Assembly (NCBI GenBank): GCA_917880885.1
Contig: OU862910.1
Coordinates: 21,960,710-22,024,709 of the forward strand
From: Limnephilus marmoratus
Taxonomy: Eukaryota; Arthropoda; Insecta; Trichoptera; Limnephilidae
DNA: 64,000 nt
Reading direction: 5' to 3'
Below, piece by piece: positions 12,433-22,545 of this stretch (positions within the stretch are counted from its first letter, which is position 1; every line of letters starts with the position of its first letter). The position numbers and the translations under genes were made by a program. The notes beneath the pieces were generated by a model. That model made no database searches. It saw nothing but the letters and a program-made list of their open reading frames with translations, and was not told the DNA's origin.

Positions 12433-12806
12433 CTAGCTAAAGTCCCCGGCGATACCCGGGCTTTACACAGAGTTTTAGAAATCAAATGTAGACAGTGACC
12501 TTCTTCTTGTTTTGAAGGTCACATGTGCAAAATTTCATCAATCTCGGCATAAAACTGTAGATTTGCATACAAATCAAATCCACACCGCCCGCGCCCGCTT
12601 GCCAGCGCGCTCGTCTACCACGTACAGACATTCCCCTTTATATATGAAAATTACACAAAACGTTGACAAATTATATAGCTAAACCTTCCTCATTAATCAC
12701 TATCTATTGGTGAAAACCGCATGATAATCCGTTCAGTAGTTTTTGAGTTTATCGCGAACAGACAGACAGACACGGCGGAGGACTTCATTATCATTACATA
12801 GTATAA
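12433..12806 (-). mobile_element. Helitron-like element, minus strand
   Basis: Read on the minus strand the 3' end is GCCCGGGTATCGCCGGGG then ACTTTAGCTAG, followed by T (plus-strand A12432). The GGG/CCC hairpin before CTAG is a Helitron terminus. The interior phrases AAAACTACTGAACGGATTAT and GGTTTTCACCAATAGATAG are shared with the elements at 12800-13067 and 38570-38905. The 5' boundary near 12800 is approximate. Confidence 0.65.
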
Positions 12807-13067
12807 AATGAAGTCGCTCAAAATGTATGTGCGCGTAGATCTTATAAACTACGCAACGGATTTTCGTGCGGTTTTCACCAATAGATAGAGTGATTCAAGA
12901 GGAAGGTTTATATGTATAATATACGCTTATTATATTAGAGAAAAGCCGATAAATTCAAATATACAATTCAGGCAGCGGGCAGCTGGCTGGATGGTGTGGA
13001 TTTTATAAAGGTTGGGTAATGGCGTTGTGTTTCGTTAGCCACAGCAGCGTGTGGCCGGGTCTGCTAG
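12800..13067 (+). mobile_element. Helitron-like element, plus strand
   Basis: This related element starts around ATGAAGTCGCTCAAAATG, carries GGTTTTCACCAATAGATAG and ends GTGTGGCCGGGTCTGCTAG followed by T. It lies head to head with the element at 12433-12806, so the 5' ends touch and the 3' CTAG ends face outward. Confidence 0.62.
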
Positions 13068-14373
13068 TTAATTTATAATACGTAGAGATGTTAGCTATGT
13101 TTATTCGCAAGGTAATGGATTCTACGAATTATGTGAAGAAATGGGGTAAATAGTATTGAAGTTATGGTAACATTTAAAAGTGTCTTTGCTACGAGTTTGC
13201 CTGATACTTATAAGATTGTACAAAATAGTATTTTGTACGCCTATCAACTACGTTGTTTAACTGTTCACGGAAAACTATATTATTTATTGGTAAATGTAAG
13301 AAGCATTGGACAACTACAAGTCGAAACTAAGAGATGTTATGTGAAATCTGTTATCTTATTTATCCCAGTTACTAACATTTTTATTATAGTAAGGTTGTAC
13401 AAAACAAGATATTGTACACGTCATGTAAGCTTCATGGTTCAAGGAATAAATCATTGAACGTGAGAGCTAATAAATAATTCACTATTGGAAATGGAAAATG
13501 ATTTTTTAATAAATTTTCCGGATTAAGTTAGTATAAGTTTATAGTAAATGTGTAAAACGAGTATTATACACCAGTCAATAAATTTTCTTGTTCAAATATT
13601 CATGGCAGAGTAAATCGACGAACGTGGGAGGAAACGGATGAATAGGAACGGAAACTAGGAAGCGATATGGGAAATCCGTTTTCTTGTTTATCTTTAATAT
13701 TTTTGATGTGAAAAGGTTTATAGTAAATGTGCACAAAACAACGTATTGCACATGTAAACTTATGACAAAATAAACGTTTAAACGTTAAACGGACTACTAG
13801 TAAAATAAATGATAGGTGAATTCCTTTTTCTTATTTATTTCGTAACTATCTATAAAATGACTCATTATACAAATACACATGTTGTCTTCATAACACGAGC
13901 ATATGTCTAGCAGGTCAAAGAATCCACAAATTATATAAACATCAAAGCAATACATAAAGATTTTTTTTTTTTTTTCAAATATTCATGACTAAAATAATCA
14001 ATGAACGTGAGAATACCACCTTAAATGTCTCTTGAATTAATGATACAAATAGGTATTTCTGAATACAATTTTATTTGTTAATTTTAGTATCGGCTAATGC
14101 TCTTACAGGTTAAACAAAATATTTGACAATACAATTCATTATTATGTAGACTAAATGCAAGTAGAGACTATAATAATACAATTTTTTTATGTAGAGTAAT
14201 ACTAACTTTAAAATTAATAATGATAATATTTACAGTAAACTTAAAGAAAGTTAAAGTTACTACATGATTTTACTTATATTATTAGCACTAGGTATTTACT
14301 TATTTTTTCCGATTTTCAGAATGAACACTTGGCACCTTCTAGACAAACTTTTTGTTTTCAAAAATATTTTTGT

Positions 14374-14571
14374 CTGCTATAAAAATCATCATCATCATCT
14401 GTGGCTCTACAACCCAGGTCGGGTCTTGGCCTCCAGCAGAGCCTGCCTCCATGACTGTCGGTGTTGTGCTGCGTTGCGCCAGTTTCGGATGCCGATGGTG
14501 CTTGCATCCTTCACCACTCCATCCAGCCATCGAATCTTTGGTCTTCCAACTCTTCTCCTGCTATAAAAATA
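14374..14571 (-). mobile_element. RTE-like LINE 3' fragment with 13-bp target duplication
   Basis: The insert 14387-14558 is bracketed by CTGCTATAAAAAT at 14374-14386 and 14559-14571. The opposite arm of the foldback keeps only one such site, so it is an empty-site control. On the minus strand the insert encodes RRVGRPKIRWLDGV and NWRNAAQHRQSWR..LEAKTRPGL, the C-terminus of RTE-type LINE ORFs. It ends in a (GAT)n tail, the usual RTE-type end. It is 5' truncated. Confidence 0.9.
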
Positions 14572-15285
14572 CCATCCTTTATTTGGTTTGTTTTGGAAAA
14601 TATTTTGGCTCGCCACTGCGTATCTATCGACAATTTCATGACAGTTGATCCCCCGACATTTGGCCCTCCGCATTATTATACACAATATGCAGTCGGCTTA
14701 GGGAAATTACGTTATACGGTATACCTATAGATACGTTTTTAGATTTTCACGGCCAAAAGTATTTTCGTTATTTGTTTTTGGGGTGTTATGCCGTGTTGCG
14801 CTACCTCCTTTTTTAGCCAACCTTTCGGACAGCGTCGCAGTGTCCATCTGAACTGCTAAATCTGCCGGATCTACCGGATCTGCCCTAATGATGGACACTG
14901 CAACGCTGTCCGAAACGTTGGCTAAAGAATGAGGTAGCGCAACGCGGCATAACACCCCAAAAACAAATAACGAAAATACTTTTGGCCGTGAAAATCTAAA
15001 AACGTATCTATAGGTATACCGTATAACGTAATTTCCCTAAGCCGACTGCATATTGTGTATAATAATGCGGAGGGCCAAATGTCGGGGGATCAACTGTCAT
15101 GAAATTGTCGATAGATACGCAGTGGCGAGCCAAAATATTTTCCAAAACAAACCAAATAAAGGATGGTATTTTTATAGCTGACAAAAATATTTTTGAAACC
15201 AAAAAGTTTGTCTAGAAGGTGCAAGTGTTCATTCTGAAAATCGGAAAAAGTAAATACGTAGTGCTAATAATATAAGTAAAATCAT

Positions 15286-15587
15286 GTTTTTTTTACATTA
15301 ACTCCACACAAAATAATTTCCCTCAGGGCCTACGTCATCTGGGATGCTGTGTGGAGGGATTTTTTGAGGAAAGGAAGGAATGAACATTGGTCTTGAAGAG
15401 ACCCATGTTGTAGGAAGGAGGAAACACAGAGGCCGGCAAATCATTCCACAGCCGAGCTGTTGAACACACGAACGAGTCGAAGAAACGACCCGTTCTCATG
15501 TCAACCGAGTACAAATGTTGGGCACGCGTTTGGCGTGTTTCCCGACTATGCACCGGATATGCATGTAGTTGAATGAACAATTTAAAA
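15286..15587 (-). mobile_element. LINE family A, 5'-truncated insertion in the foldback arm
   Basis: The plus-strand boundary starts with a T run (poly-A tail on the minus strand) directly after AAAATCATG and stops before GTAGTCG. The left foldback arm shows that these two flanks were once adjacent. Shared terminal phrases (CCCTCAGGGCCTACGTCATC) link it to the 7.9, 35.8, 42.1 and 50.0 kb copies. It contains the C-terminal coding remnant at 15335-15580. No clear target duplication is visible. Confidence 0.82.
15335..15580 (-). pseudogene. LINE ORF2 C-terminal fragment
   Basis: An 81-codon fragment reads RTGRFFDSFVCSTARLWNDL and then PASVFPPSYNMGLFKTNVHSFL. This is the common C-terminal signature of Jockey/CR1-type reverse transcriptase ORFs (aromatic/STARLWN.LP...P.SYN...FK..V..FL). 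No reverse transcriptase or endonuclease domain is present. Its start is set by 5' truncation, not by a real initiator. Confidence 0.75.
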
Positions 15588-15657
15588 GTAGTCGATTTAA
15601 TTTCTGTTTACTGTAAATAGTATTTCATTATCATTATTTTAAAGTTAGTTACACTAT

Positions 15658-15775
15658 ATACCGGATCTGCCCTAATGATGGATACTGCAACGCTGTCCGA
15701 AACGTTGGCTAAAGAATGAGGTAGCGCAACGCGGCACAACACCCCAAAAACATATAACGAAAATACGGTATATCT
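15658..15775 (+). repeat. Extra partial copy of the foldback centre
   Basis: CCGGATCTGCCCTAATGATG and the following CAACGCTGTCCGAAACGTTGG repeat the sequence at 14875-14990 with a few substitutions. It directly abuts the right end of the foldback element and is a tandem partial copy. Confidence 0.8.
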
Positions 15776-16530
15776 ACTTACACAAAATATAAATAAGGGG
15801 TGCGCAGAGAGGATGTGCCGTCGAATAACAAAACTATAAAACATATTTTCATTCAAGTGCATCAAGAAAAAGTACTTGTCTATGTCTATATGTTGTATAC
15901 ACCTGTGTATAAGTACGAAAAATCGCCACTGTAAATAAAATCGTTTGATATTCACACCAACTTAATATTAAAGATATTTTTTAAGTCTGTTTTAGGTTTG
16001 AAATTGGTAAAGAATGCACAAAAATTATAACTTTACAGTAATTACAATTTCGGGGGGGCAACTGTCGGGTCCCCCCTACCAATCTTAAATAAATTGAATT
16101 TTAGTCTCGTCCCTACCACATTCATTTTAATTTAATTCAAAATATTATACAAGCTATCTACCTATATAATAAAGTCAATTTTATACTGTTCCTGGGGGTT
16201 GTGTATGGTTTGACTAATTTTCAATAAGGTATATATACCTTGTGGTACCTTTTGTTGGCGATTTCCGTATAGCTATCTCGGTGCGGGCGTTGATTAAGCC
16301 CGCAAGGTTGGCAGCTTCGTAGCGGCAGCCTCTACGGACTACACGTCTACAGTGTCTACACGGTCTGCGCCCGGGTGGCGCATGGCGTAGCGAGGTACGG
16401 GGTACGCACCACTCCGGGTTATATGACGCCGCTTCAGGTGAAGCCAGCCAGTGGTGTGATCGCGAATAAAATTCCCGAAATCTGGGGAAAAATAATATCG
16501 AAAACACGTATTTTTTCACAAATTTAGGAA
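15776..16530. other. Non-coding stretch with a GC-rich island
   Basis: A small G/C hairpin lies at about 16050-16075 (GGGGGGGCAACTGTCGGGTCCCCCC). A GC-rich island at 16255-16460 contains no conserved ORF. It could be an unrelated repeat or a regulatory island. Confidence 0.45.
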
Positions 16531-16533
16531 CTT

Positions 16534-16767
16534 ATGGCCGTTATACACGACATCTTTTTCAGTCCGATTCCAATTAGACACAAAAGTGAACATTTTTCGC
16601 TCTACGCTATCGCTATTTTCATCTCTATTTTCATATCTACGATTTCAATTGTCATTACAGCAAACAACACATGAACCATGCTGTTTTGTAACTTTTTGTA
16701 ACTGAACCATGTACTTTTGTGTCTAATTGGAATCGGGCTGAAAAAATATGTCGTGTATAACGGCCAT
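16534..16767. mobile_element. Foldback MITE with about 55-bp inverted ends
   Basis: ATGGCCGTTATACACGACAT at the left and its inverse at the right (16748-16767) continue as TTTTTCAGTCCGATTCCAAT...ACACAAAAGT with few mismatches. The interior is AT-rich and non-coding. The target duplication is unclear. Confidence 0.8.
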
Positions 16768-16790
16768 TACACAAAAACGATATGAAGATA

Positions 16791-16865
16791 CGACCCGTTC
16801 TGGAAACATGTAAATGTTTCGCTCGTATCCGTCGAGTTTCACGCACGTGCATTGGGTGCACCGAG
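16791..16865 (-). repeat. Possible LINE C-terminal fragment
   Basis: On the minus strand the segment reads HPMHVRETRRIRAKHLHVSR then TGRIF. This resembles the family-A LINE residues at 15500-15575 (HAYPVHSRETRQTRAQHLYS ... RTGRFF). It is short, so the assignment is tentative. Confidence 0.4.
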
Positions 16866-18105
16866 GATTAATGCTGCTAGTTCCTTAGAGCAGGCTGCAT
16901 TAAAATACTCGTAGTATAGACTCAGATTTGGGTATTAGAGATGGCAATCGGTCTGCTAACAATGGATTGTCAATCCGACGAACTGCCCTCCTTTGCGTAC
17001 AGTCAAGTATGTTTATCAAGTGTAGTGGGGCTCCAATTCAATTGTTCGGCGTACTTGAGATTTGTACCTATAGGGTTAGCAGCTGGTCACTATAGAATAT
17101 AGAAGAATCTGGTATCCCTATACAAGAAGTCCAGTTTCTTAATTCTTTTTTTAGACGCACGGGGCTACGTTCCTTAGAATAGAGTTGAAAAATAAATGGG
17201 AAAATGACAGATGGATTCTATTGTATAATAAACACTCCAGGATACCAAAAAATAAAACGTGTTTTAGTTTATGCCTACACTTTTATTAGGCAGTATATGC
17301 ACCGAGTCGGGAAAATTTAGGATTCCGATACGAAAGGATATTAGCATAAGGCTTTTTTGACCGTGTTATTTCAAAACCGTGTAAACAAAGAATGAAATGT
17401 ATTTCGTAAAGAAAATACAGTTTTAGTTCTTTGAGTTCATTAATTCCCTATCGACTACGAAGAAAATCGTTGTTTCATGTTATTTTCGCGGTACTTAGAA
17501 TCTGGAGAAATTTACACCTTATCGGAAGGAATATTTCTGGGCATATCATTCCTATTTTATCCCTGGGCCAAGCGAGCGGGAGGTAGCGACTAGCGACTAG
17601 CGACCCCTGTTCGCGCCGGTTGAGTCAGTTACTCCTTGTTACGCGAACAACGTTCAACTCTCCCCGCTGGATTGGGGTTATTAATTTCCTCGCCGCCTCC
17701 GCGCGCCATGCAAATTGAGCTTCGGAAATTTGTAAGAACCTTCGCGGGTATGCCATACCCGCTACGAGCGCAGTAATCGTGTTATGAATTTTGCACACAT
17801 TAAACCTCAGAATGAATAGCACCAATTTGGTATCTTGTAACCCTTGAAAATCGACGTAGAACACTACGTACATCCTAAGCCACCTAAAGAATTTATAATG
17901 CTGTAGGTACTCACAGTTTTCATCCAAATAGCTCTTCCTTAGCAGGCATCGTGAAATTATCACAAATTTTCAGCTCTCACAGTCATTTCCATAGCTAGCT
18001 TCTGGAATGATAAAGATTCAGTAAGTACACCATAATATTATCTATTCCATTATTTTGGATCAACAATGTTTCGTTAAAATAGCGTTGAAACACGGGTGAA
18101 GCCGG
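16866..18105. other. Non-coding stretch with candidate conserved island
   Basis: No gene is recognised. The segment 17560-17790 is GC-rich, contains a triplicate GCGACTA at 17586-17606, and has the ATGCAAATT octamer-like site at 17707. This could mark a regulatory element, but that is an inference only. Confidence 0.4.
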
Positions 18106-18146
18106 TTAGTATTTACATCATTTCTCCGAAATGATGTAAATACTAA
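18106..18146. repeat. Perfect 19-bp hairpin, 3-nt loop
   Basis: TTAGTATTTACATCATTTC (18106-18124) and its exact inverse (18128-18146) are separated by TCC. The phrase CACGGGTGAAGCCGG just upstream resembles a Helitron-like 3' end, so the hairpin may belong to a decayed element. Confidence 0.85.
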
Positions 18147-18639
18147 ATAAAGTCGAATGCCGTTCGACTGAGTGGTAAATCATAAAAATTATGCTCTAAA
18201 AATGAGTCTAATTGATTTTTCCAGTATCAATTGAACCTTTATGCGTTGAGGAGACAAATAATTGATAACAATGGTCTATATTCTGGTCTGTGAGACATAA
18301 ATAAATATATTATTCCTTTCACAGAAAGTCAGGTCATCAACTTAATATTTGAGTAGGTATATTTTAGGCTTGTCATGATTCTTATCAGAATCTATTTACA
18401 AATATTCGCTTTTATTTCACTAATCTACCCACTTGTACACTACGGCCTATTGTATTAGAATGTAAAAAAAAATGTGCTAATTGTATATTTGTATATTTTT
18501 ATTATTTCTTTATATTTTTTGATAGTTGATCACACATTGAAACCTTTACACGGCCCACAATGTCTGTAGATGTACACGGTGTCTGGAAACTAATGGTACA
18601 AGCGGGAAACAGGGGAATGAATCGATAATAAGCGTTTTT

Positions 18640-19625
18640 ATCCCGCGACAAAATATTCCTAACAAAATATCCTCCGACAAAATATCCTACGGACAAAACA
18701 TCCCACAACAAAATATTTACTAAAACTTAACCTAACCTAAGCTAACATAACCTAACCTAACAAAAAGGCATCCTGTGAAGACAATAAATTATTGTTCACA
18801 AATAGCAAAATGGGACAAAAATAATACAGATAACAATAAATTATGGTTATCCCATAGACATCCAAATGGATAGACAAGCAGTTACAGATGAGGGGTAAAA
18901 CCAAACTATGGAGAGCAAAGGGGGGAAAGATGACTGTCATTCGTTGAACAATCAATCTGACAGTATATAGGCATCTCGCATTACAATATCACCATTTAGT
19001 TCTTAAAAGCAAAATCTGCTTTGAATGAATAGACCTTTTTACATGGGAGCGCGAATTGCTTGCCACGTTCAAAACTTATTTGCTAAGGCCAAATGCTCGC
19101 TCCAAAAAGACTCGTGCCAATACACATATCAATATTTTCTTGCCGTGTTTAGTTAAAACACTTTTACAAATGTTTCATAATTTACTTACCCCTGTAACCA
19201 GCGACGAGCACATTGGAGTACCGCCCACTTTCGCTATGTGCATATTGATACGTAGATATATTGTATAGCACAAGCTGCCGTTATTTCGTTAAATGTATGG
19301 ATGTCAGCTTCTCGCTGTTCACGGCAAGAATGATGACGTCACACATTTTAGATTCAAGCGAGGCTATATCCCCTCCCCATGGAGCGAGCCGGTTCCAAGG
19401 AGGAGCTACAGCCGGCGCCATGTGGAGGGGGAAATAATACGTTTTTATCACTTAGGGCAGGTCCAGATATATTCATATGTCCGTGGGTTATCCGTATTAT
19501 TTTTGTCCCATTTTGCTATTTTTGAACAATAATTTATTGCCTTTACAGGGTGTCTGTATTATTTTTGTCCCATTTTTTTGTTAGGTTAGGTTTAAGTAGA
19601 TATTTTGATGGGGAATGTTTTGACG
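18640..19625. mobile_element. Foldback element with AAAATATCC repeats and TTAGG-type runs
   Basis: The left arm 18693-18833 and right arm 19482-19620 are inverse copies. Both contain CCTAACCTAAC, ACAATAAATTATTGTTC and AGCAAAATGGGACAAAAATAA. The left end adds several CGACAAAATATCCT units (18645-18715). The roughly 650-bp centre has no recognisable gene. The TTAGG-like runs lie inside the arms and are not a telomere. Confidence 0.7.
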
Positions 19626-20390
19626 CCGAAACCGAATGAATCTACATCGCACAGAGAACCCATAAAAAAAGATTCAGCGGATAATAACTTGAAAGCTCAA
19701 ACCAAAAAAGTTACATCACAAAATCATGTATGACTACAAATCATGTATGATGTAGATTCACCAATTTCCTCATTTGTTCCTACAGTTTTTGAACACAATT
19801 TATAATAACTCAATATTTTGCCCAATTATTTTCTAGCAATTTAAGCACCCTTGAAACAAAACATATAATAATATAAATATAATTCTATAGAAATAAGTAA
19901 AGGACATAATAATAACATATTATTTTTAGAATTCTTGAAGAATTTCGATTTTGTGTTCAAGGATATCGGTTGATTATTGGGTATTTAAGCATTCCTTATC
20001 TTGAAATAAAAATATTTTTGACGTTGGACCCGATTACTTGAAATACAATAACGGAGATATTATTTCGACATCATTATTTTTCTCGGGAAAACTGGAAAAT
20101 ATCTGGCGTAGGAAATTCAATAACGCGAAATGAAATACTTTCGTTCACGTTTTCTTCAAACAAAGTAGAATTTTATTAAGGTAAAATTGAATTATTTCTC
20201 TCTAATACATTCTATATTTCTCTCTATTTTCTTATCTCTGCCTTGTTTACCTCAATGTATTCGATAATACTTTCTGTACCCACGACGCGACGGCCATAAA
20301 GAAATGACAAATGATATTTTGGCAGTTTCGTCACTGATGCTTTTCCCTTCCGCTTCCGTGGCGTGGCGTGGTTTGATGTTAACTCTAATG
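19626..20390. other. AT-rich non-coding stretch
   Basis: No gene or clear repeat was recognised apart from simple direct phrases near 19725-19745 (AAATCATGTATGA twice). Confidence 0.5.
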
Positions 20391-20507
20391 CTGTGTACAC
20401 ACTTGCGAGATGAAGCGCGAGCTGAAACACGAATTATGGAAAACCGCCGCTTCCTTTCCCATTATTTGTGTTTCAGTTCGCGCTTCAGCTCGCAAGTGCA
20501 TACGCAG
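20391..20507. mobile_element. Short foldback MITE, 47-bp arms
   Basis: The arm 20391-20437 (CTGTGTACACACTTGCGAG...) and arm 20461-20507 are inverse copies with a few mismatches, leaving a 23-bp loop. It is GC-richer than its surroundings and has no ORF. Confidence 0.8.
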
Positions 20508-21385
20508 TATATTGCCCGAGCTTCTCAGGGCTATATTTCAAGCCAGTGCAGCAAGCTTTTGTAGCAAGTAATCTAGCAAGCTAGTAATTCTACCTACATG
20601 TAAAAATAACTAGCTTTGTTCTTTTCATAAGCTAGTTAGAAAGCTAGTAGGCTAGCATCTCAAGCCAGGATATTTTAATAGGATGGGGTTCTATTATTTG
20701 AGCGAGCAGCGCCCCCCACCACCGAAGTTACTATCCTGGCTTTGTGTTCAGATTTATGCGGTCGGCGAAGCTAGTAAATGATCGGCTGGTGTAGTGTGTT
20801 TTTCCCTAAGAACGTGTTGTTACTTTAATCACTGCAATGATACTGGCTTAAAATTGTAAGTGTAAACCGAGCTAGGAGAGTAAGCTTGCTATTCTGGCTT
20901 GAAATAATAGCTTTGTGTACCTCGGCATAACAAGGTGGCTCCCATCATTGCCAATCTAAATCTTTAATTAGCTTTTATAACTTCAAGCGAAAATGTTATA
21001 AGGGCTATAAATAAGTCTAATTAATTACAAAGTGAGTAATTACATTTTTTTTCTTTGATCCGTATCCTGTAAATTTATTACTTCCTTTTAAAATCACCAA
21101 ACAGGCATTTTTTTTTGTGTGAGTGGCGTTCAAAATTAAATTTACGTTCTAGTGGCTGGAGTCTGCAAAAGAGATAGATATATTTAAATGAGGCAACTTT
21201 TAAAATGTGTTTATTCGGGCCGTCATGAGTCTGGTTCTGAAGCAAACAACTCTGTTGTATTCATCGTTCAGACAAGCTGTCAGTTCTTCTGGAATTGTGT
21301 TTAGTATTTGCACACAATCCCAATCGTTTTTCTGAAGTCTAATACGCCTTTACAATCAGAATTTCCTCAGAACATAATTTTGTTC
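20508..21385. other. Non-coding stretch rich in AGCTAG motifs
   Basis: The segment 20555-20780 is dense in AAGCTAGT/CTAGCAAGC motifs and AAGCCAGGAT phrases. This is consistent with a decayed element with subterminal motifs. No ORF of note is present. Confidence 0.4.
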
Positions 21386-22545
21386 ATTTATTTATTTATT
21401 TATTTATTTACGGATAACAGTCCATTAAAAAACATAATAATAACACGAATAAAAAAAACAGAGATGACAGTGAAGGGAGAGCACATAAAAATGAATAGCA
21501 ACGAAATTATAAAATATAAAAAGTACATGTAGAGACACTACAAGTCAGAGCATGAAGAAGCATTTAAATATTGCGTATCGACTGCCGAAAGTCATTTAGT
21601 TTTACACCAAAAAATCAATGCTTTGACTTGCGTTGACAAGTCTCGACATTCTGGATAAGGGAGAATGGTATCCATAATTAGTAGAATGTTGATTGAGGAA
21701 CAGCAATTCATTATTTCGAAGCCTACGGGAAGGGATGTTAAACTGGTTGAGTTGTAACAATGCAGGTGTATCAGTAATACTGTTGATAATTTTAAATATG
21801 CAAATTAGATCAGAGTCCTTTCTACGTTTTTCTAAAGAAGAGATGTTTAAAATGTGTTCAATTTCATCATATGAGTACTTGCCTCTTTCAAGACCCAACC
21901 TCCAAGTAATTCCTCTTAGGAAACGATGTTGTACGGATTCGATGTGACAAATGTGGACAGCACAGAAAGGAGACCAAATGACACTAGCATATTCAAGGTG
22001 AGGGCGAACCAGCGAACAGTAAAGAGTTTTAAGTGTACTTATATGCTTGAAGTCAGAGGTAATTCTATGAATGAAGCCGAGTAGTTTAAGTGATTTATTT
22101 ACGATATTATTAATGTGATCACGGAAAGAAAGTTTGCAGTCTAGAGTGACCCCAAGGTCCTTGATAGATGTGACAGTAGATATACAAACACTATTTAGTT
22201 TATAATCAAACTGAATAGGTTTTTTGGTTCTATAAAAGGACAAAATTTTGCATTTATCAACATTAAGTTCCATGCAGTTAATTTTGCACCAATCGTTAAA
22301 TGAATCAATATCAAGTTGAAGTAGTAAACAGTCAAGGTGGGATTTAATAATCTTAAGAATCTTATTATCATCAGCAAATAGCCAGAAACGTGTGTAAGAA
22401 AAAACTTTTGTGATATCATTAATAAAAAGGTTAAAAAGAAGTGGGGCCAAATGGGCTCCTTGGGGAACGCCGGAAGTTACATCAATGTTAAAGGATTCAA
22501 AGTTATTTATTTTAACCTTTTGTTTTGTCAAGTAAAACAATTAAT
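21386..22545 (-). mobile_element. Jockey-type LINE, 5' truncated
   Basis: On the minus strand a truncated reverse transcriptase ORF is followed by about 190 bp of 3' UTR and an AAATA-repeat tail (21388-21412), typical of Jockey-like elements. The 5' half (endonuclease, N-terminal RT) is missing. A related but different 3' fragment lies at 59986-60597. Confidence 0.88.
21602..22540 (-). pseudogene. Non-LTR reverse transcriptase, C-terminal two-thirds
   Basis: An uninterrupted 312-codon ORF starts inside the RT palm. SGVPQGAHLAPLLFNLFIND is motif 4 and FADDNKI is the catalytic YADD-type motif with two aspartates. These are followed by the thumb region and the usual LINE C-terminal phrases (STLKTLYCSLVRPHLEYASV, IWSP). 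The fingers and the APE endonuclease that should precede them are absent, so the first ATG is only an internal methionine. The reading frame is clean, which suggests a fairly recent dead-on-arrival insertion. The product would have primed reverse transcription of its own RNA at the target. Confidence 0.9.

Larger units (their letters stand above)
11750..14035 (+). repeat. Decayed tandem repeat array, unit about 145-190 bp
   Basis: A phrase like TTCAAGTATTCATGGCAGAATAAATCGATGAACGTGAG returns at about 11826, 11970, 13434, 13603 and 13984. It is accompanied in order by GGAATGGAAACCAGGA, ATGTGAAATCTGTTATCTT and GTACAAAACAAGTATTGTACAC phrases. Copies are strongly diverged and some are truncated. 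The array is interrupted at about 12433-13067 by two Helitron-like elements. The 146-codon ORF at 11477-11917 overlaps the first unit and is not credible as a gene. Confidence 0.6.
14189..15657. mobile_element. Large foldback element carrying two nested LINE insertions
   Basis: The left arm (about 14189-14830) and right arm (about 14905-15657) are inverse copies, meeting at a short spacer near 14850-14900 (CTAAATCTGCCGGATCTACC). The left arm is interrupted by an RTE-like fragment (14387-14558) and the right arm by a family-A LINE fragment (15286-15587). With both removed, the arms pair over most of their length. No transposase is present. ORFs read in both arms are mirror images of each other and are not genes. 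Confidence 0.85.

Noticed and set aside
14264..15202. Several 60-100 codon ORFs around the foldback, some nearly identical on opposite strands
   Set aside because: They are mirror readings of the two inverse arms. Only the RTE fragment inside is protein-derived.
18727..18762. TTAGG/CCTAA runs suggesting a telomere or telomeric insertion
   Set aside because: The runs are short, lie inside inverse arms of a foldback element and recur at 19.58 and 52.62 kb. They are not a chromosome end.
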